A stretch of DNA of 49,772 bases, taken from contig JBDSDH010000052.1 of assembly GCA_039920665.1 (NCBI GenBank), positions 1 through 49,772 of the forward strand, read 5' to 3'. This DNA comes from WLMZ01 sp039920665 (GTDB taxonomy: Bacteria; Actinomycetota; Acidimicrobiia; Acidimicrobiales; Ilumatobacteraceae). Both the position numbers and the translations under genes were made by a program. Shown here one piece after another: positions 39,834 through 48,698 of the stretch. Numbering within the stretch: the first letter of the stretch is position 1; each line of letters starts with the position of its first letter. The notes below the pieces were generated by a model. It made no database searches. It was not told the DNA's origin and saw only the letters and a program-made list of their open reading frames with translations.

Positions 39834-40679
39834 GTGGCCATCGCTCTCGCCTTCGTCTGCGCGATCGTGTACGGGGTGGCCGACTACAGCGGGGGTCGCG
39901 CGTCGCGCAGCGCGCCGAGTATTGCGGTCGGTCTGTACGGGCAGATCGCGAGCGCGATCCTGGCGCTCACGACGGTGCTGGTCATCGGTACCACCTTTGC
40001 GCCGGTTGTCGATCTGATCTGGGGTGGCATCGCTGGACTTGCGGGTGCGGTCGCGCTCGTGTGCTTTTACCACGCACTGTCCCACGGTGCGATGACTGTG
40101 GTCGCGCCGATCACGGCTGTGACGAGTGCAGTGTTGCCGGTCCTGTTCGGCCTCGCCCGAGGCGAACGACCTCGGCCGCTCGCGTATGTCGGCATGATCG
40201 CAGCGGTGGGGGCCGTCGCGCTCGTCAGTGGAGCGGTTGGTCAGCGCGAGATTCGGACACCACGATCGACGGTCATGTTCGCGCTGGTTGCCGGCCTCGG
40301 CTTCGCGGTGATCTTCATTGCGCTCGGCGAGACGAGTGACGAATCCGGTGTCTGGCCACTGGTCGCAGCCCGCCTCGTGTCGGTAGCTGTCATCATCGCC
40401 TTGGTTGCCGCCACGCACACCGCTGCACGCGGCCATGGATCGGCGTGGCGGCTTGCTGGGGTTGCCGGCGTTCTCGACATGACAGCCAACTTCTTGTACC
40501 TGCAGGCCGTCCAGCGAGGATTGCTGTCGGTCGTGGTCGTGGTGGTCGCGTTGTATCCGGTGAGCACGGTGTGCCTCGCGTTCGGTCTCGATCACGAACG
40601 AGTCAGCCGATCACAGGCGTGGGGTATGGGCCTCGCTGTCAGCGCGCTCGTCCTTGTCAGTGTCGCCGGCGCGGGTTGA
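39834..40679 (+). CDS. EamA/DMT-superfamily permease
   Basis: A protein of 281 residues (293 if the GTG at 39798 is used) with ten hydrophobic segments in two EamA repeats. The N-terminus VAIALAFVCAIVYGVADYSGGRAS and mid-block GAMTVVAPITAVTSAVLPVLFGLARGERPRP are typical of drug/metabolite or nucleotide-sugar permeases. The start at 39834 puts the first membrane segment at residue 1-2, as in most relatives, but no ribosome binding site is seen for either start. It follows the MFS gene by 78 bases and ends three bases before the convergent TauE-type gene. Confidence 0.88.
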   Translation: MAIALAFVCAIVYGVADYSGGRASRSAPSIAVGLYGQIASAILALTTVLVIGTTFAPVVDLIWGGIAGLAGAVALVCFYHALSHGAMTVVAPITAVTSAVLPVLFGLARGERPRPLAYVGMIAAVGAVALVSGAVGQREIRTPRSTVMFALVAGLGFAVIFIALGETSDESGVWPLVAARLVSVAVIIALVAATHTAARGHGSAWRLAGVAGVLDMTANFLYLQAVQRGLLSVVVVVVALYPVSTVCLAFGLDHERVSRSQAWGMGLAVSALVLVSVAGAG

Positions 40680-40682
40680 TCA

Positions 40683-41585
40683 TCACCCGATGGGCGATGC
40701 GATCAGTGGTTCGGCGGCTGCGTCGGGCTGGTCGCGCATCCGTGCGTACACCGAGCCGAGCACCACGATCGACACACCTGCCGATACGAGCAGCCAACCG
40801 TTGCCAACGTTCAGCAAACCGAGCGCGGACACTCCGAGGACCGCGACCAACACGGGACGGACGTAGCGGTCCGTGCCCTTCGACGAGAAGTGTGCACCCG
40901 CAAGAACCGCCGGGATGGCGCCGATCAGCACGGAGGTGATGATCGAGATGTCGAGATGGCCGAACAGCAGGTGCCCGAGCGCTGCTGACCCGACAAGCGG
41001 CACTGCTTGGACGAGGTCAGTGCCGACCATTTCCCGCGACGAAAGGCGGGGATAGAGCAGCATCAGCAACACGATGATCACCGAGCCGGACCCGACCGAG
41101 GTCATCCCGACGACCAGACCACCGAGCGCGCCGATTGCGACAGTCGGTCCGGGTCTGATCAGGGACCGGTCCATCATCGTGGTCACCTCGGCTGTGTGAC
41201 GGCGAGTGTTGAGAGCCAACTTGGCCAAGATCGCGCCGGCAGCGACCACCAGAACCCAGCCCAGGATCTGCTTGATCGTGCTGTCGTTGGCGTCGCCGAC
41301 CACTCGGTCAAGGAGATATGCACCGGCGAATGCACACGGCACCGAACCAACGGTGAGCCACCTCACCAATTGCCAGTTGACCGTCTTGCGCCGCACGTGC
41401 ACGCCACCTCCGAATGGTTTGAGGACCAGCGACGTGACGACATCGGCCGACACAGCAGCGCCAGGGCTCACGCCGAACAGCAGCACCAGCACTGGAGTCA
41501 TCAACGCCCCACCGCCCATTCCGGTCAGCCCGATGATGAAGCCGACGATGACGCCTGCTGCGGTCTTGGTGAGGTCGATATCCAC
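40683..41585 (-). CDS. TauE/SafE-family membrane exporter
   Basis: A protein of 300 residues with eight or so membrane segments. The repeat motif GFIIGLTGMGGGALMTPVLVLLFGVSP at the start and GLVVGMTSVGSGSVIIVLLMLLYPRLS in the middle are the duplicated TauE/SafE signature. Family members export sulfite or sulfoacetate, or import related anions. It lies 15 bases downstream of a TauD-type dioxygenase on the same strand. TauD releases sulfite from taurine, so sulfite export would remove the toxic product. The pairing is an inference from adjacency. Confidence 0.9.
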   Translation of the reverse strand: MDIDLTKTAAGVIVGFIIGLTGMGGGALMTPVLVLLFGVSPGAAVSADVVTSLVLKPFGGGVHVRRKTVNWQLVRWLTVGSVPCAFAGAYLLDRVVGDANDSTIKQILGWVLVVAAGAILAKLALNTRRHTAEVTTMMDRSLIRPGPTVAIGALGGLVVGMTSVGSGSVIIVLLMLLYPRLSSREMVGTDLVQAVPLVGSAALGHLLFGHLDISIITSVLIGAIPAVLAGAHFSSKGTDRYVRPVLVAVLGVSALGLLNVGNGWLLVSAGVSIVVLGSVYARMRDQPDAAAEPLIASPIG

Positions 41586-41600
41586 GATGCTGCCCGAGGA

Positions 41601-42530
41601 TCAGCGATCGCCGGCCGATGCGGAAACACCGACGGGCCGGTCTCCGGCAACCGTCACCCGGTGCATCACCCGGCGCTGCTCGCCATAGTCGGCAGCGGCA
41701 TAGTGCGCGGTTGCCCGGTTGTCCCAGAACGCAACGTCGCCGTCACGCCATCTCCAACGCACCACGCGCTCGGGCTCGATGGTGTGTGCGTACAAGAAGT
41801 TCAGGATCGCGTCGCTCTCGGCCGGCGACAGGCCGACAATGCGCTGGGTGAACGTTTCGTTGACGAACAGGCCTCGTTCGCCGGTCTCGGGATGAACGCG
41901 AACCACCGGATGGCGAACCGAACTCAGCTTGGACAGCTTGTTCTGCTGATCTCCGGCCGGATCGTCGTCACGGAAGCGATTGAACGTGCCGCTCGCATCA
42001 TGGACCGCGACCGCATCGTCGATCAGGTTTTGGATCGGCGCGGACAACGTCTCGTACGCATCGACGAGGTCGGCCCACAGGGTGTCACCGCCGCGTGCGG
42101 GGATCCGTTGCGCAGCCAGGATCGTACCGGTTGGAGGCCGCTCGCTGAAGGTGACGTCGGTGTGCCAGCGGTTGTTGTAGCTGGTGCCGTTGGTGCGGCT
42201 GCCGACGCCGAGCGGGTAGTTGCCGCTGTCGAGGACGAGGATCTCGGGATGGTCGTCGTCGAGTCCATCGAGCAGTGGGTGGGCCGGCGTGAGATCGCCG
42301 AATCGACGTGCGAACGCAACCTGCTGTGCGGGCGTCAGGAACTGATCGCGGAAGAACACGACCCGGAATCCGAGCAGTGCCGAGCGGATCGCGCGGACTT
42401 CTCCGTCGGTCAGATCGCAGGCCAGATCGACCCCATGAATCACGGCACCGAGAGTTCCGGTGAGGGCATCGATCGACCAGCCGGCCGGAAGTGGATCAGG
42501 GGTCGGGGACAACGGCTCTGGGGTGCTCAC
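41601..42530 (-). CDS. TauD/TfdA-family Fe(II)/2-oxoglutarate dioxygenase
   Basis: A protein of 309 residues. It binds iron through the facial triad His123-x-Asp125 (NNRWHTDVTF) and a C-terminal His (RRVMHRVTVAGDRP), whose nearby Arg holds 2-oxoglutarate. GDTLWADLVDAYETLS and DGDVAFWDNRATAHYA are typical of taurine dioxygenase and alkylsulfatase/TfdA relatives. Taurine is the obvious candidate, but other sulfonates or aryloxyalkanoates are possible. The GTG at 42530 fits a leaderless transcript: TATAGG (minus strand, 42545-42540) lies nine bases upstream. A short palindrome, CCGATCGG (42549-42556), precedes it. Confidence 0.93.
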   Translation of the reverse strand: MSTPEPLSPTPDPLPAGWSIDALTGTLGAVIHGVDLACDLTDGEVRAIRSALLGFRVVFFRDQFLTPAQQVAFARRFGDLTPAHPLLDGLDDDHPEILVLDSGNYPLGVGSRTNGTSYNNRWHTDVTFSERPPTGTILAAQRIPARGGDTLWADLVDAYETLSAPIQNLIDDAVAVHDASGTFNRFRDDDPAGDQQNKLSKLSSVRHPVVRVHPETGERGLFVNETFTQRIVGLSPAESDAILNFLYAHTIEPERVVRWRWRDGDVAFWDNRATAHYAAADYGEQRRVMHRVTVAGDRPVGVSASAGDR

Positions 42531-42658
42531 AACAGCAAGCCTATAAAACCGATCGGAATAATCAACTATCGTCGAAACCGAGACCGACGTCGAACGCACT
42601 CGAGACGACCGAGTGCTCGCATCCATCTGCCTTGCGTGCCGTGCGAGCGGCTAGCCTG

Positions 42659-42676
42659 TACAAGTCGAATACAAGT
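42659..42676 (+). promoter_or_regulatory. Two TACAAGT direct repeats one helical turn apart before icd
   Basis: TACAAGT occurs at 42659-42665 and 42670-42676, spaced 11 bases start to start, just before the GAGGAG ribosome binding site of icd. A helical-turn spacing fits tandem protein binding. No known regulator can be named. Confidence 0.35.
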
Positions 42677-42702
42677 TTAACTCATAGAGGAGTGGCACGC
42701 GC

Positions 42703-43920
42703 ATGGCCAAGATCAAGGTGAAGAATCCCATCGTCGAGATGGACGGCGATGAGATGACCCGCATCATCTGGCAGTTCATCAAGGACAAGCTGATCCTGCC
42801 CTACCTCGACATCGAACTCGACTACTACGACCTCGGCATCGAGCACCGCGACGCCACCGAGGATCAAGTCACCATCGATTCGGCCAATGCCACCAAACGC
42901 CACGGCGTCGCCGTCAAGTGCGCGACCATCACCCCCGATGAGGCGCGAGTCGTCGAGTTCGGTCTGAAGAAGATGTGGAAGAGCCCCAACGGCACCATCC
43001 GCAACATCCTCGGCGGCGTGATCTTCCGCGAGCCGATCGTCATCTCCAACATTCCTCGCCTCGTTCCCGGCTGGACCAAGCCGATCGTCATTGGACGCCA
43101 CGCTCATGGCGACCAGTACAAGGCCACCGACTACAAAGTGCCCGGCTCCGGCAAGGTCACGATGACCTACACGCCCGATGACGGCAGCAACCCGATCGAA
43201 CTGCACATCGCCGACTTCGGAGACGATGGTGGCGTCATCATGGGCATGTACAACTTCAACGACAGCATCCGCGACTTTGCTCGCGCCTCGCTCCGCTACG
43301 GCCTCAACCGCGGCTACCCGGTGTACCTGAGCACCAAGAACACGATTCTCAAGGCCTACGACGGCTCGTTCAAGGACATTTTCGAAGAGGTCTACCAGAC
43401 CGAGTTCAAGGCCGAGATGGACGCTGCTGGTCTCACCTATGAGCATCGCCTGATCGACGACATGGTCGCCTGCGCGATGAAGTGGGAGGGCGGCTATGTG
43501 TGGGCGTGCAAGAACTACGACGGCGACGTGCAGTCCGACACAGTGGCTCAGGGCTTTGGTTCACTCGGTTTGATGACATCGGTGTTGATGACCCCGGACG
43601 GCAAGACCGTCGAGGCCGAGGCTGCCCACGGGACGGTGACCCGTCACTATCGCGAGCATCAGAAGGGCAACAAGACCTCCACCAACCCGATCGCGTCGAT
43701 CTTTGCGTGGACGCAGGGTCTGACCTACCGCGGCAAATTGGACGACACCCCCGAGGTGATCGCCTTCGCCGAAGCGCTCGAGCAGGTGTGCATCGAAGCG
43801 GTCGAGGCCGGCGAGATGACAAAGGACCTGTCACTGCTGATCTCCAAGGACGCCCCGTACCTCAGCACCGAAGAGTTCCTCGACGCGCTCGACGGTCGTC
43901 TGCAAGCGAAGATGGCCTGA
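42703..43920 (+). CDS. icd: NADP-dependent isocitrate dehydrogenase (homodimeric type II)
   Basis: A protein of 405 residues of the eukaryote-like type II group, not the 740-residue monomeric enzyme found in many actinobacteria. It converts isocitrate to 2-oxoglutarate and CO2 in the TCA cycle. Visible blocks: IVEMDGDEMTRIIW at the start, VAVKCATITPDE, MWKSPNGTIRNILGGVIFREPI (substrate loop), IDDMVACAMKWEGGYVWACKNYDGDVQSD (metal Asp residues) and EAAHGTVTRHYREHQKGNKTSTNPIASIFAW (cofactor site; the His and Arg after HGT favour NADP). The ATG at 42703 follows GAGGAG. A strong hairpin follows the stop. Confidence 0.97.
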   Translation: MAKIKVKNPIVEMDGDEMTRIIWQFIKDKLILPYLDIELDYYDLGIEHRDATEDQVTIDSANATKRHGVAVKCATITPDEARVVEFGLKKMWKSPNGTIRNILGGVIFREPIVISNIPRLVPGWTKPIVIGRHAHGDQYKATDYKVPGSGKVTMTYTPDDGSNPIELHIADFGDDGGVIMGMYNFNDSIRDFARASLRYGLNRGYPVYLSTKNTILKAYDGSFKDIFEEVYQTEFKAEMDAAGLTYEHRLIDDMVACAMKWEGGYVWACKNYDGDVQSDTVAQGFGSLGLMTSVLMTPDGKTVEAEAAHGTVTRHYREHQKGNKTSTNPIASIFAWTQGLTYRGKLDDTPEVIAFAEALEQVCIEAVEAGEMTKDLSLLISKDAPYLSTEEFLDALDGRLQAKMA

Positions 43921-43946
43921 TCTCGGACCAGTGACGTCGGGCAGAG

Positions 43947-43974
43947 CTGCCATCGCGTTGCGGCGCGATGGCAG
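43947..43974 (+). terminator. icd terminator hairpin
   Basis: CTGCCATCGCG (43947-43957), loop TTGCGG, CGCGATGGCAG (43964-43974): a perfect 11-bp stem 27 bases after the icd stop, followed by TCTGGTGGTTT. The position and stability suit an intrinsic terminator. Confidence 0.8.
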
Positions 43975-44037
43975 TCTGGTGGTTTCGGCTCGGGCGCGAG
44001 GCGGGTCTCACGGACGACCCGTGTGAGAATGGCGTCC

Positions 44038-45018
44038 ATGCGTGCTGTTGTCCTGCGTTCCCATGATGGTCCGGAAAGCCTCGTCATCGAGGAGGTCGCC
44101 GACCCTGTCCACGGCCCCGAGGATGTGCTCATCGACATCCGTTCGACGGCGCTGAACCGAGCAGACGTGATGCAGACGATGGGCATGTACCCGAACCCGT
44201 TCCCGTCAGCGATCGAGATTCCCGGGATGGAGTTCTCCGGCACGGTGGCTGCCGTGGGTCAACGGGTCACGATGTGGGAGGTCGGCGACGCGGTGATGGC
44301 GATCGACGCCGGCGGCGCCTACGCCGAGCGGATTGCTGTCCACCAGCGTCAATTGATGGTCGTTCCTGCTGCGGTGGGAGTCGCCGATGCGGCGGCCATT
44401 CCAGAGGTGTTCCTGACAGCGTGGGATGCCCTCGTGGTGCAGGGCGGGCTGACCAGTGGCCGGTGGGCACTGGTTCACGCCGGAGCGTCCGGAGTCGGAA
44501 CGGCCAGCATTCAGATCGCGAAGGCAATCGGCGCTCGAATCGTGGTGACCTGCAGCGCCGGCAAGGTCGAGCCATGTCGGATGCTCGGCGCCGATCTCGT
44601 GGTCGACTACAACACCGATGACTTCGTCGGCGTGGTGCGCGAGGCAACGGGTGGGGCCGGAGTCGATGTCATCCTCGATGTGATCGGTGGCGACTACGTC
44701 AATCGCAACCTGCAGTCCGTCGCGATCCAGGGCACCATCGTCCAGGTCGGCTTGATGGGTGGCGGCACGACCAGCGTCAACGTCGGCATGCTTCTTGCCA
44801 AGCGGGCGCGAATGATCGGTACCACCTTGCGCGGCCGTCCGATCGAACAGAAAGTCTCCTTGATCCAGCGGTTCATCCACGAGATGTTGCCGCTGTTCGA
44901 CAGCGGCGCACTGCGGCCGGTGATCGATTCGCGCTACCCGTTCGACCAGATCGCCGACGCCCACCGTCACATGGCGAGCAATGCCAACATCGGCAAGATC
45001 CTGATCGACGTCGGGTGA
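44038..45018 (+). CDS. Zinc-free quinone oxidoreductase-like MDR protein
   Basis: A protein of 326 residues. The N-terminus MRAVVLRSHDGPESLVIEEV and TALNRADVMQTMGMYP are typical of the NADPH:quinone oxidoreductase/PIG3 group, and GMEFSGTVAAVG replaces the zinc-binding GHE block. The nucleotide site is VHAGASGVGTASIQIAKAIGA, and GGDYVNRNLQSVAIQGTIVQVG follows. No structural Cys cluster is present. It probably reduces quinones or enones with NADPH. The ATG at 44038 gives the family N-terminus; in-frame GTG and ATG codons 6-15 bases upstream are possible alternatives. Confidence 0.93.
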   Translation: MRAVVLRSHDGPESLVIEEVADPVHGPEDVLIDIRSTALNRADVMQTMGMYPNPFPSAIEIPGMEFSGTVAAVGQRVTMWEVGDAVMAIDAGGAYAERIAVHQRQLMVVPAAVGVADAAAIPEVFLTAWDALVVQGGLTSGRWALVHAGASGVGTASIQIAKAIGARIVVTCSAGKVEPCRMLGADLVVDYNTDDFVGVVREATGGAGVDVILDVIGGDYVNRNLQSVAIQGTIVQVGLMGGGTTSVNVGMLLAKRARMIGTTLRGRPIEQKVSLIQRFIHEMLPLFDSGALRPVIDSRYPFDQIADAHRHMASNANIGKILIDVG

Positions 45019-45139
45019 CCGGCTGATCTCCATGCCGGGATCACGAATGCCTGAAGCGGATGTCCAAGCTCCTGAGTTCAGATGCGTAATCTGTCCCGCA
45101 ACAGCGGACCATGGTGGATCCGCCGGGAGGGAACAGATC

Positions 45140-45745
45140 ATGAAAAAGACTCTTGCAGCAGTGCTTGTGTTGGGGGGATTGTCGCTCGGGTTGCCGACGT
45201 CGGGAGCGCTGTCGGCATCGTTGCCGGAGTCGCGCCCTGGAATTCCGCTGAGCGAGTCGGTCAAACCGATCCGCGTGGGCACCATTGGTGATCATACGGA
45301 CACGCGCCCCACGGAGACCGCATCGCTGCGCCCCGAGGGGATCGCTGGCGGTTACGTCTTCGTGCCGATCAATCCGTTCCGCGCACTCGACTCGCGCGAC
45401 TACGTCGATGGGTACCTGTTTGCCGGCGACACGTGGGCATTCGACGTGATCAGCGATCAGAGCGGCGGAGCACGAATTCCCACCGGTGCCGTTGCGGTCA
45501 CCTACAACCTCACGGTCACCGACACCAGCGGCGGAGGCGGCTACATCGCGATCTACCCCGCCAACATCGACTGGCCGGGCAACTCCTCGGTGAACTGGAC
45601 CGCCTCGGGCACCACACTCGCCAACGGCGGCACCGTCGCGATCGGAAATTTCAACGGACCCGGAAAGGTCGAGGTGTACGTCGGCCCAGCCGGTGGTCCG
45701 ACAGGCACCGACTTCCTGATCGACATCACCGGCTACTACATCTGA
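45140..45745 (+). CDS. Secreted beta-rich protein of unknown function
   Basis: A protein of 201 residues. The signal peptide KKTLAAVLVLGGLSLGLPTSGALSAS is followed by a short linker and a beta-rich domain. FVPINPFRALDSRDY, VAVTYNLTVTDTSGGGGYIAIYP, SSVNWTASGTTLANGGTVAI and VEVYVGPAGG ... TDFLIDITGYY match an actinobacterial extracellular module (R-x-LDTR / NLTVT / SxxNWxxG / DxTGYY) that often occurs in tandem in cell-surface and peptidase proteins. Here there is one copy. The ATG at 45140 follows GGGAGGGA. It probably acts outside the cell, with binding rather than catalysis more likely. Confidence 0.82.
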   Translation: MKKTLAAVLVLGGLSLGLPTSGALSASLPESRPGIPLSESVKPIRVGTIGDHTDTRPTETASLRPEGIAGGYVFVPINPFRALDSRDYVDGYLFAGDTWAFDVISDQSGGARIPTGAVAVTYNLTVTDTSGGGGYIAIYPANIDWPGNSSVNWTASGTTLANGGTVAIGNFNGPGKVEVYVGPAGGPTGTDFLIDITGYYI

Positions 45746-45772
45746 AATCGACGATGATCAGCGGACAGCACA

Positions 45773-45829
45773 GACGCCCACGGTGCCGGCCTGTTCCAAC
45801 AGGTGGAACGGATCGGCACCACGGGCGTC
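45773..45829. terminator. Large structured hairpin between convergent genes
   Basis: Arms 45773-45788 (GACGCCCACGGTGCCG) and 45814-45829 (CGGCACCACGGGCGTC) pair at 14 of 16 positions. Inside the loop a second perfect hairpin, CCTGTT-CC-AACAGG (45790-45803), is nested. It lies 28 bases after the secreted-protein stop and 52 bases before the gltA stop on the other strand, so it can terminate both. The nested form is more elaborate than a usual terminator. Confidence 0.6.
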
Positions 45830-45880
45830 GAATGTCTCATCGTATGACGAGCGCGAGCGGCGGCGAGCGCCGGGGTGCGG

Positions 45881-47149
45881 TCAGCGCGCGTTGAGGTCGA
45901 CGTAGTCGCGGGCATCGACGCCGGCGTACCACTGACGAGGGCGGCTGATCTTCTGGTCCTTGTCGGCCAGGAGCTCCTGCCAATGGGCGAGCCAGCCAAC
46001 GGTGCGCGGGATCGCGAACAGCACGGTGAACATCGCTACCGGGAAACCCATTGCTTGGTAGATCAGGCCGGAGTAGAAATCGACATTGGGGTACAGCTTG
46101 CGGCTGATGAAGTATTCGTCGGCCAACGCGACCTCTTCCAGCTTCAGAGCGATGTCGAGCAGCGGATTGGTGCCGGTGACTTCGAAGACGTCATAGGCCG
46201 TCTGCTTGATGATCGTGGCTCGAGGGTCGAAGTTCTTATAGACCCGGTGACCGAATCCCATCAGCCGGCTGCCCGTGCCGCTCTTGACCTCTTCGATGAA
46301 CTTGGGAACGTTCTCGACGCTGCCGATCTCGGTGAGCATCCGGATGACCGCTTCGTTGGCGCCGCCGTGCAGCGGGCCGTACAACGCAGCGGCTGCTGCC
46401 GCACACGACGAGTACGGGTCGACCTGGCTGCTGCCGACGACACGCATCGCGGTGGTGCCGCAGTTCTGCTCGTGGTCGGCGTGGAGGATGAACAGCACAT
46501 CCATCGCCCGCTCGAGGCGTGGGTCGATCACGTAGTCGCCGATCTTCCACATCATCTGGAGGAAGTTGGCCGGAAAGCTGATGTCGTTGTCGGGATAGTT
46601 GAACGGAAGGCCGACCGAGAACCGGTAACACATCGAGGCCAGGGTCGGCATCTTGGCGACGAGCCGCAGGATCTGCTTGTCGCGGCTCTCCTTGGAATCG
46701 ATGTTCTTGGCATCGTCGTAGAACGTGCCGAGCGCCGAGACGGCGCTGACGAACATGCCCATCGGGTGAGCGTCGTAGTGGAAACCGTCGACGAAGCGCT
46801 TGCGCATGTTCTCGTGGATGAACGTGTGATGAGTGACATCGTGGTTCCACACCTCGAGTTGGTGCGGCGTCGGCAGTTCTCCGTTGAGCAGCAGATACGC
46901 CACTTCGAGGTAGGTGCTCTTGGCGGCCAATTGCTCGATCGGGTAGCCGCGGTAGCGCAGGATGCCGTTCTCGCCATCGAGATAGGTGATGGCACTCTTG
47001 CAGGCAGCCGTCTGCATGAAGGCCGGGTCGTAAATGAACAGCGACGGGTCCAACTCGCGCACGGCGGAGGCTGGAAAAACACCGTCGGTGATCGGCACGG
47101 TGACCGTCTTTCCGGTGCGATCGTCGGTGATGGTAATGGTCTCGGGCAC
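45881..47149 (-). CDS. gltA: Citrate synthase (type II, GltA)
   Basis: A protein of 422 residues, the type II hexameric length. It joins acetyl-CoA and oxaloacetate at the head of the TCA cycle. Blocks include YRGYPIEQLA, LHADHEQNCGTTAMRVVGSS, the catalytic His in GPLHGGANEAV and GFGHRVYKNFDPRA, and the final domain FYSGLIYQAMGFPVAMFTVLFAIPRTVGWLAHW with the oxaloacetate-binding Arg. The N-terminal beta extension (MPETITITDDRTGKTVTVPI) is typical of the large Gram-negative-type form. The GTG at 47149 follows GGGAG. It is transcribed away from the carboxyltransferase gene after a 146-base gap, with a TAGTGT hexamer near 47205 as a candidate -10. Confidence 0.98.
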   Translation of the reverse strand: MPETITITDDRTGKTVTVPITDGVFPASAVRELDPSLFIYDPAFMQTAACKSAITYLDGENGILRYRGYPIEQLAAKSTYLEVAYLLLNGELPTPHQLEVWNHDVTHHTFIHENMRKRFVDGFHYDAHPMGMFVSAVSALGTFYDDAKNIDSKESRDKQILRLVAKMPTLASMCYRFSVGLPFNYPDNDISFPANFLQMMWKIGDYVIDPRLERAMDVLFILHADHEQNCGTTAMRVVGSSQVDPYSSCAAAAAALYGPLHGGANEAVIRMLTEIGSVENVPKFIEEVKSGTGSRLMGFGHRVYKNFDPRATIIKQTAYDVFEVTGTNPLLDIALKLEEVALADEYFISRKLYPNVDFYSGLIYQAMGFPVAMFTVLFAIPRTVGWLAHWQELLADKDQKISRPRQWYAGVDARDYVDLNAR

Positions 47150-47295
47150 GTTGCTCCCTCGGGTGACGCGTTTCAGGATTGGGGCTTGCTCCCCGCTGCG
47201 ACACTAGCGGCGCGGATCGTCGGCCTGCCTACTCCAGATGTCGGCGCCAGTGGAGCGTCTCAACCCGTGAGAACCGATGCCGCCGCCCGGATCGG

Positions 47296-48657
47296 TCAGA
47301 GCGGGGAGTTGTCGTGTTTGCGTGAAGTCAACACTTCGCGCTTGTCGCCGAGCACGGTCAGCGCATGGCATATCTCGCGGCGGGTGTCTGCTGGTTCGAT
47401 CACCCCGTCGATGTATCCCCGTTCGGCTGCGACGTACGGGTTGAGCAGACGTTCGGAATAGTCGGCCTCGAAGGCGGCGCGCTCGTCGGGTGTGGCTCGG
47501 CGCTGAAGAATCGCTGCTGCCTGGCCGGCTCCCATCACCGCGAGCTCGGCCCATGGCCAGGCCAGGCACAGGTCGTTGCCCATCTTCTTGCTGTCCATCA
47601 CGATGTATGCGCCGCCGTAGCTCTTGCGCAGAACGACACAGATACGTGGCACCGATGCCCGCCCGTAGGCGAACACGAGTTGTGCGCCGTGACGGATCAT
47701 TCCCCGCCACTCGAGGTCTTTGCCGGGATAGAAGCCGGGCGTGTCGACGAGCGTGATGATCGGCAGGTTGAACGCATCGCAGAACGAGACGAACCGAGCT
47801 GCCTTCTGCGAGGCAGGAATGTCGAGCGTGCCGGCCAACGAGATCGGCTGGTTGGCGACAATGCCCACCGGACGGCCGCCGAAGGTTGCAAACGCAGTCA
47901 CCACGTTGGAAGCCCAACGAGCGCGAACTTCGAGCAGGTCGCCGTCGTCGGCGAGGGCTCGGATGACGTGGCGCACGTCGTACGACCCGGTCGACGAGGG
48001 CGGGATCAGCGCACCGGCATCCGGCGTGAGCCTTTTGGGATCGTCATCGGTGTCGAACATCGGCGGCTCGGCATCGACGTTGTCGGGCAGATACGACAGC
48101 AACTGCTCGACGACTGCGATGGCTTCGTCGCGAGACGATGCAACGAGGCTGGCGGCGCCGCTGTATCGAGCATGGCTGGCGCTGCCCCCGAGTTCTTCGT
48201 TGTCCATCACCACACCGGTGAAATCGGCGACCATGGTTGGTCCGCTGACGAATGCATACGCCGCCTCGGTCATCACCACGTGGTCGGCGATTCCGAGCAA
48301 CAGTGCCGGTCCGGAAACCGCTGGACCATCGACGATCATGATCGTCGGAACCACGCCGCTGCAGTCGGTGAGCGCCTTGGCAGCCATGCCCCAACCGTGG
48401 AGCGCGCTGAATCCTTCAGCGATGTCAGCGCCCGCCGAACCCATGACTGCAACGAGCGGCAGACCGTGCTCGCGAGCCGTTTCGGCTGCAGCCTGGATCA
48501 TCGACGACGCATCCGACGACAGAGCCCCCTTCTTGTGGGTGGCATCGACATCGAGCCACACGACCGTGCGATCGCCGAACTGGCGGAGGTCGACGCGGGC
48601 AGCGCCGGGAACCCGGGCCCGGATCGGGAAGGGTGTGGTCAGTCCGATCGACGGCAT
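47296..48657 (-). CDS. Acyl-CoA carboxylase carboxyltransferase subunit, short form
   Basis: A protein of 453 residues of the AccD/PccB crotonase-superfamily type. The two halves are recognisable: ALHGWGMAAKALTD with VPTIMIVDGPAVSGPALLLGIADHVVMTEAAYAFVSGP, and later GRPVGIVANQPISLAGTLDIPASQKAARFVSFCDAFNLPIITLVDTPGFYPG, then SYGGAYIVMDSKKMGNDLCLAWPWAELAVMGA. PccB-type proteins normally have about 510-540 residues; the first 60-70 residues seem missing or reduced. No biotin carboxylase gene is near. It would transfer CO2 from biotin to acetyl-, propionyl- or another acyl-CoA. The ATG at 48657 is the only plausible start. Confidence 0.9.
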   Translation of the reverse strand: MPSIGLTTPFPIRARVPGAARVDLRQFGDRTVVWLDVDATHKKGALSSDASSMIQAAAETAREHGLPLVAVMGSAGADIAEGFSALHGWGMAAKALTDCSGVVPTIMIVDGPAVSGPALLLGIADHVVMTEAAYAFVSGPTMVADFTGVVMDNEELGGSASHARYSGAASLVASSRDEAIAVVEQLLSYLPDNVDAEPPMFDTDDDPKRLTPDAGALIPPSSTGSYDVRHVIRALADDGDLLEVRARWASNVVTAFATFGGRPVGIVANQPISLAGTLDIPASQKAARFVSFCDAFNLPIITLVDTPGFYPGKDLEWRGMIRHGAQLVFAYGRASVPRICVVLRKSYGGAYIVMDSKKMGNDLCLAWPWAELAVMGAGQAAAILQRRATPDERAAFEADYSERLLNPYVAAERGYIDGVIEPADTRREICHALTVLGDKREVLTSRKHDNSPL

Positions 48658-48698
48658 CGTGGGGACTGTAGCCCGCAGGGCTGCATCGTTGGCTTTCC

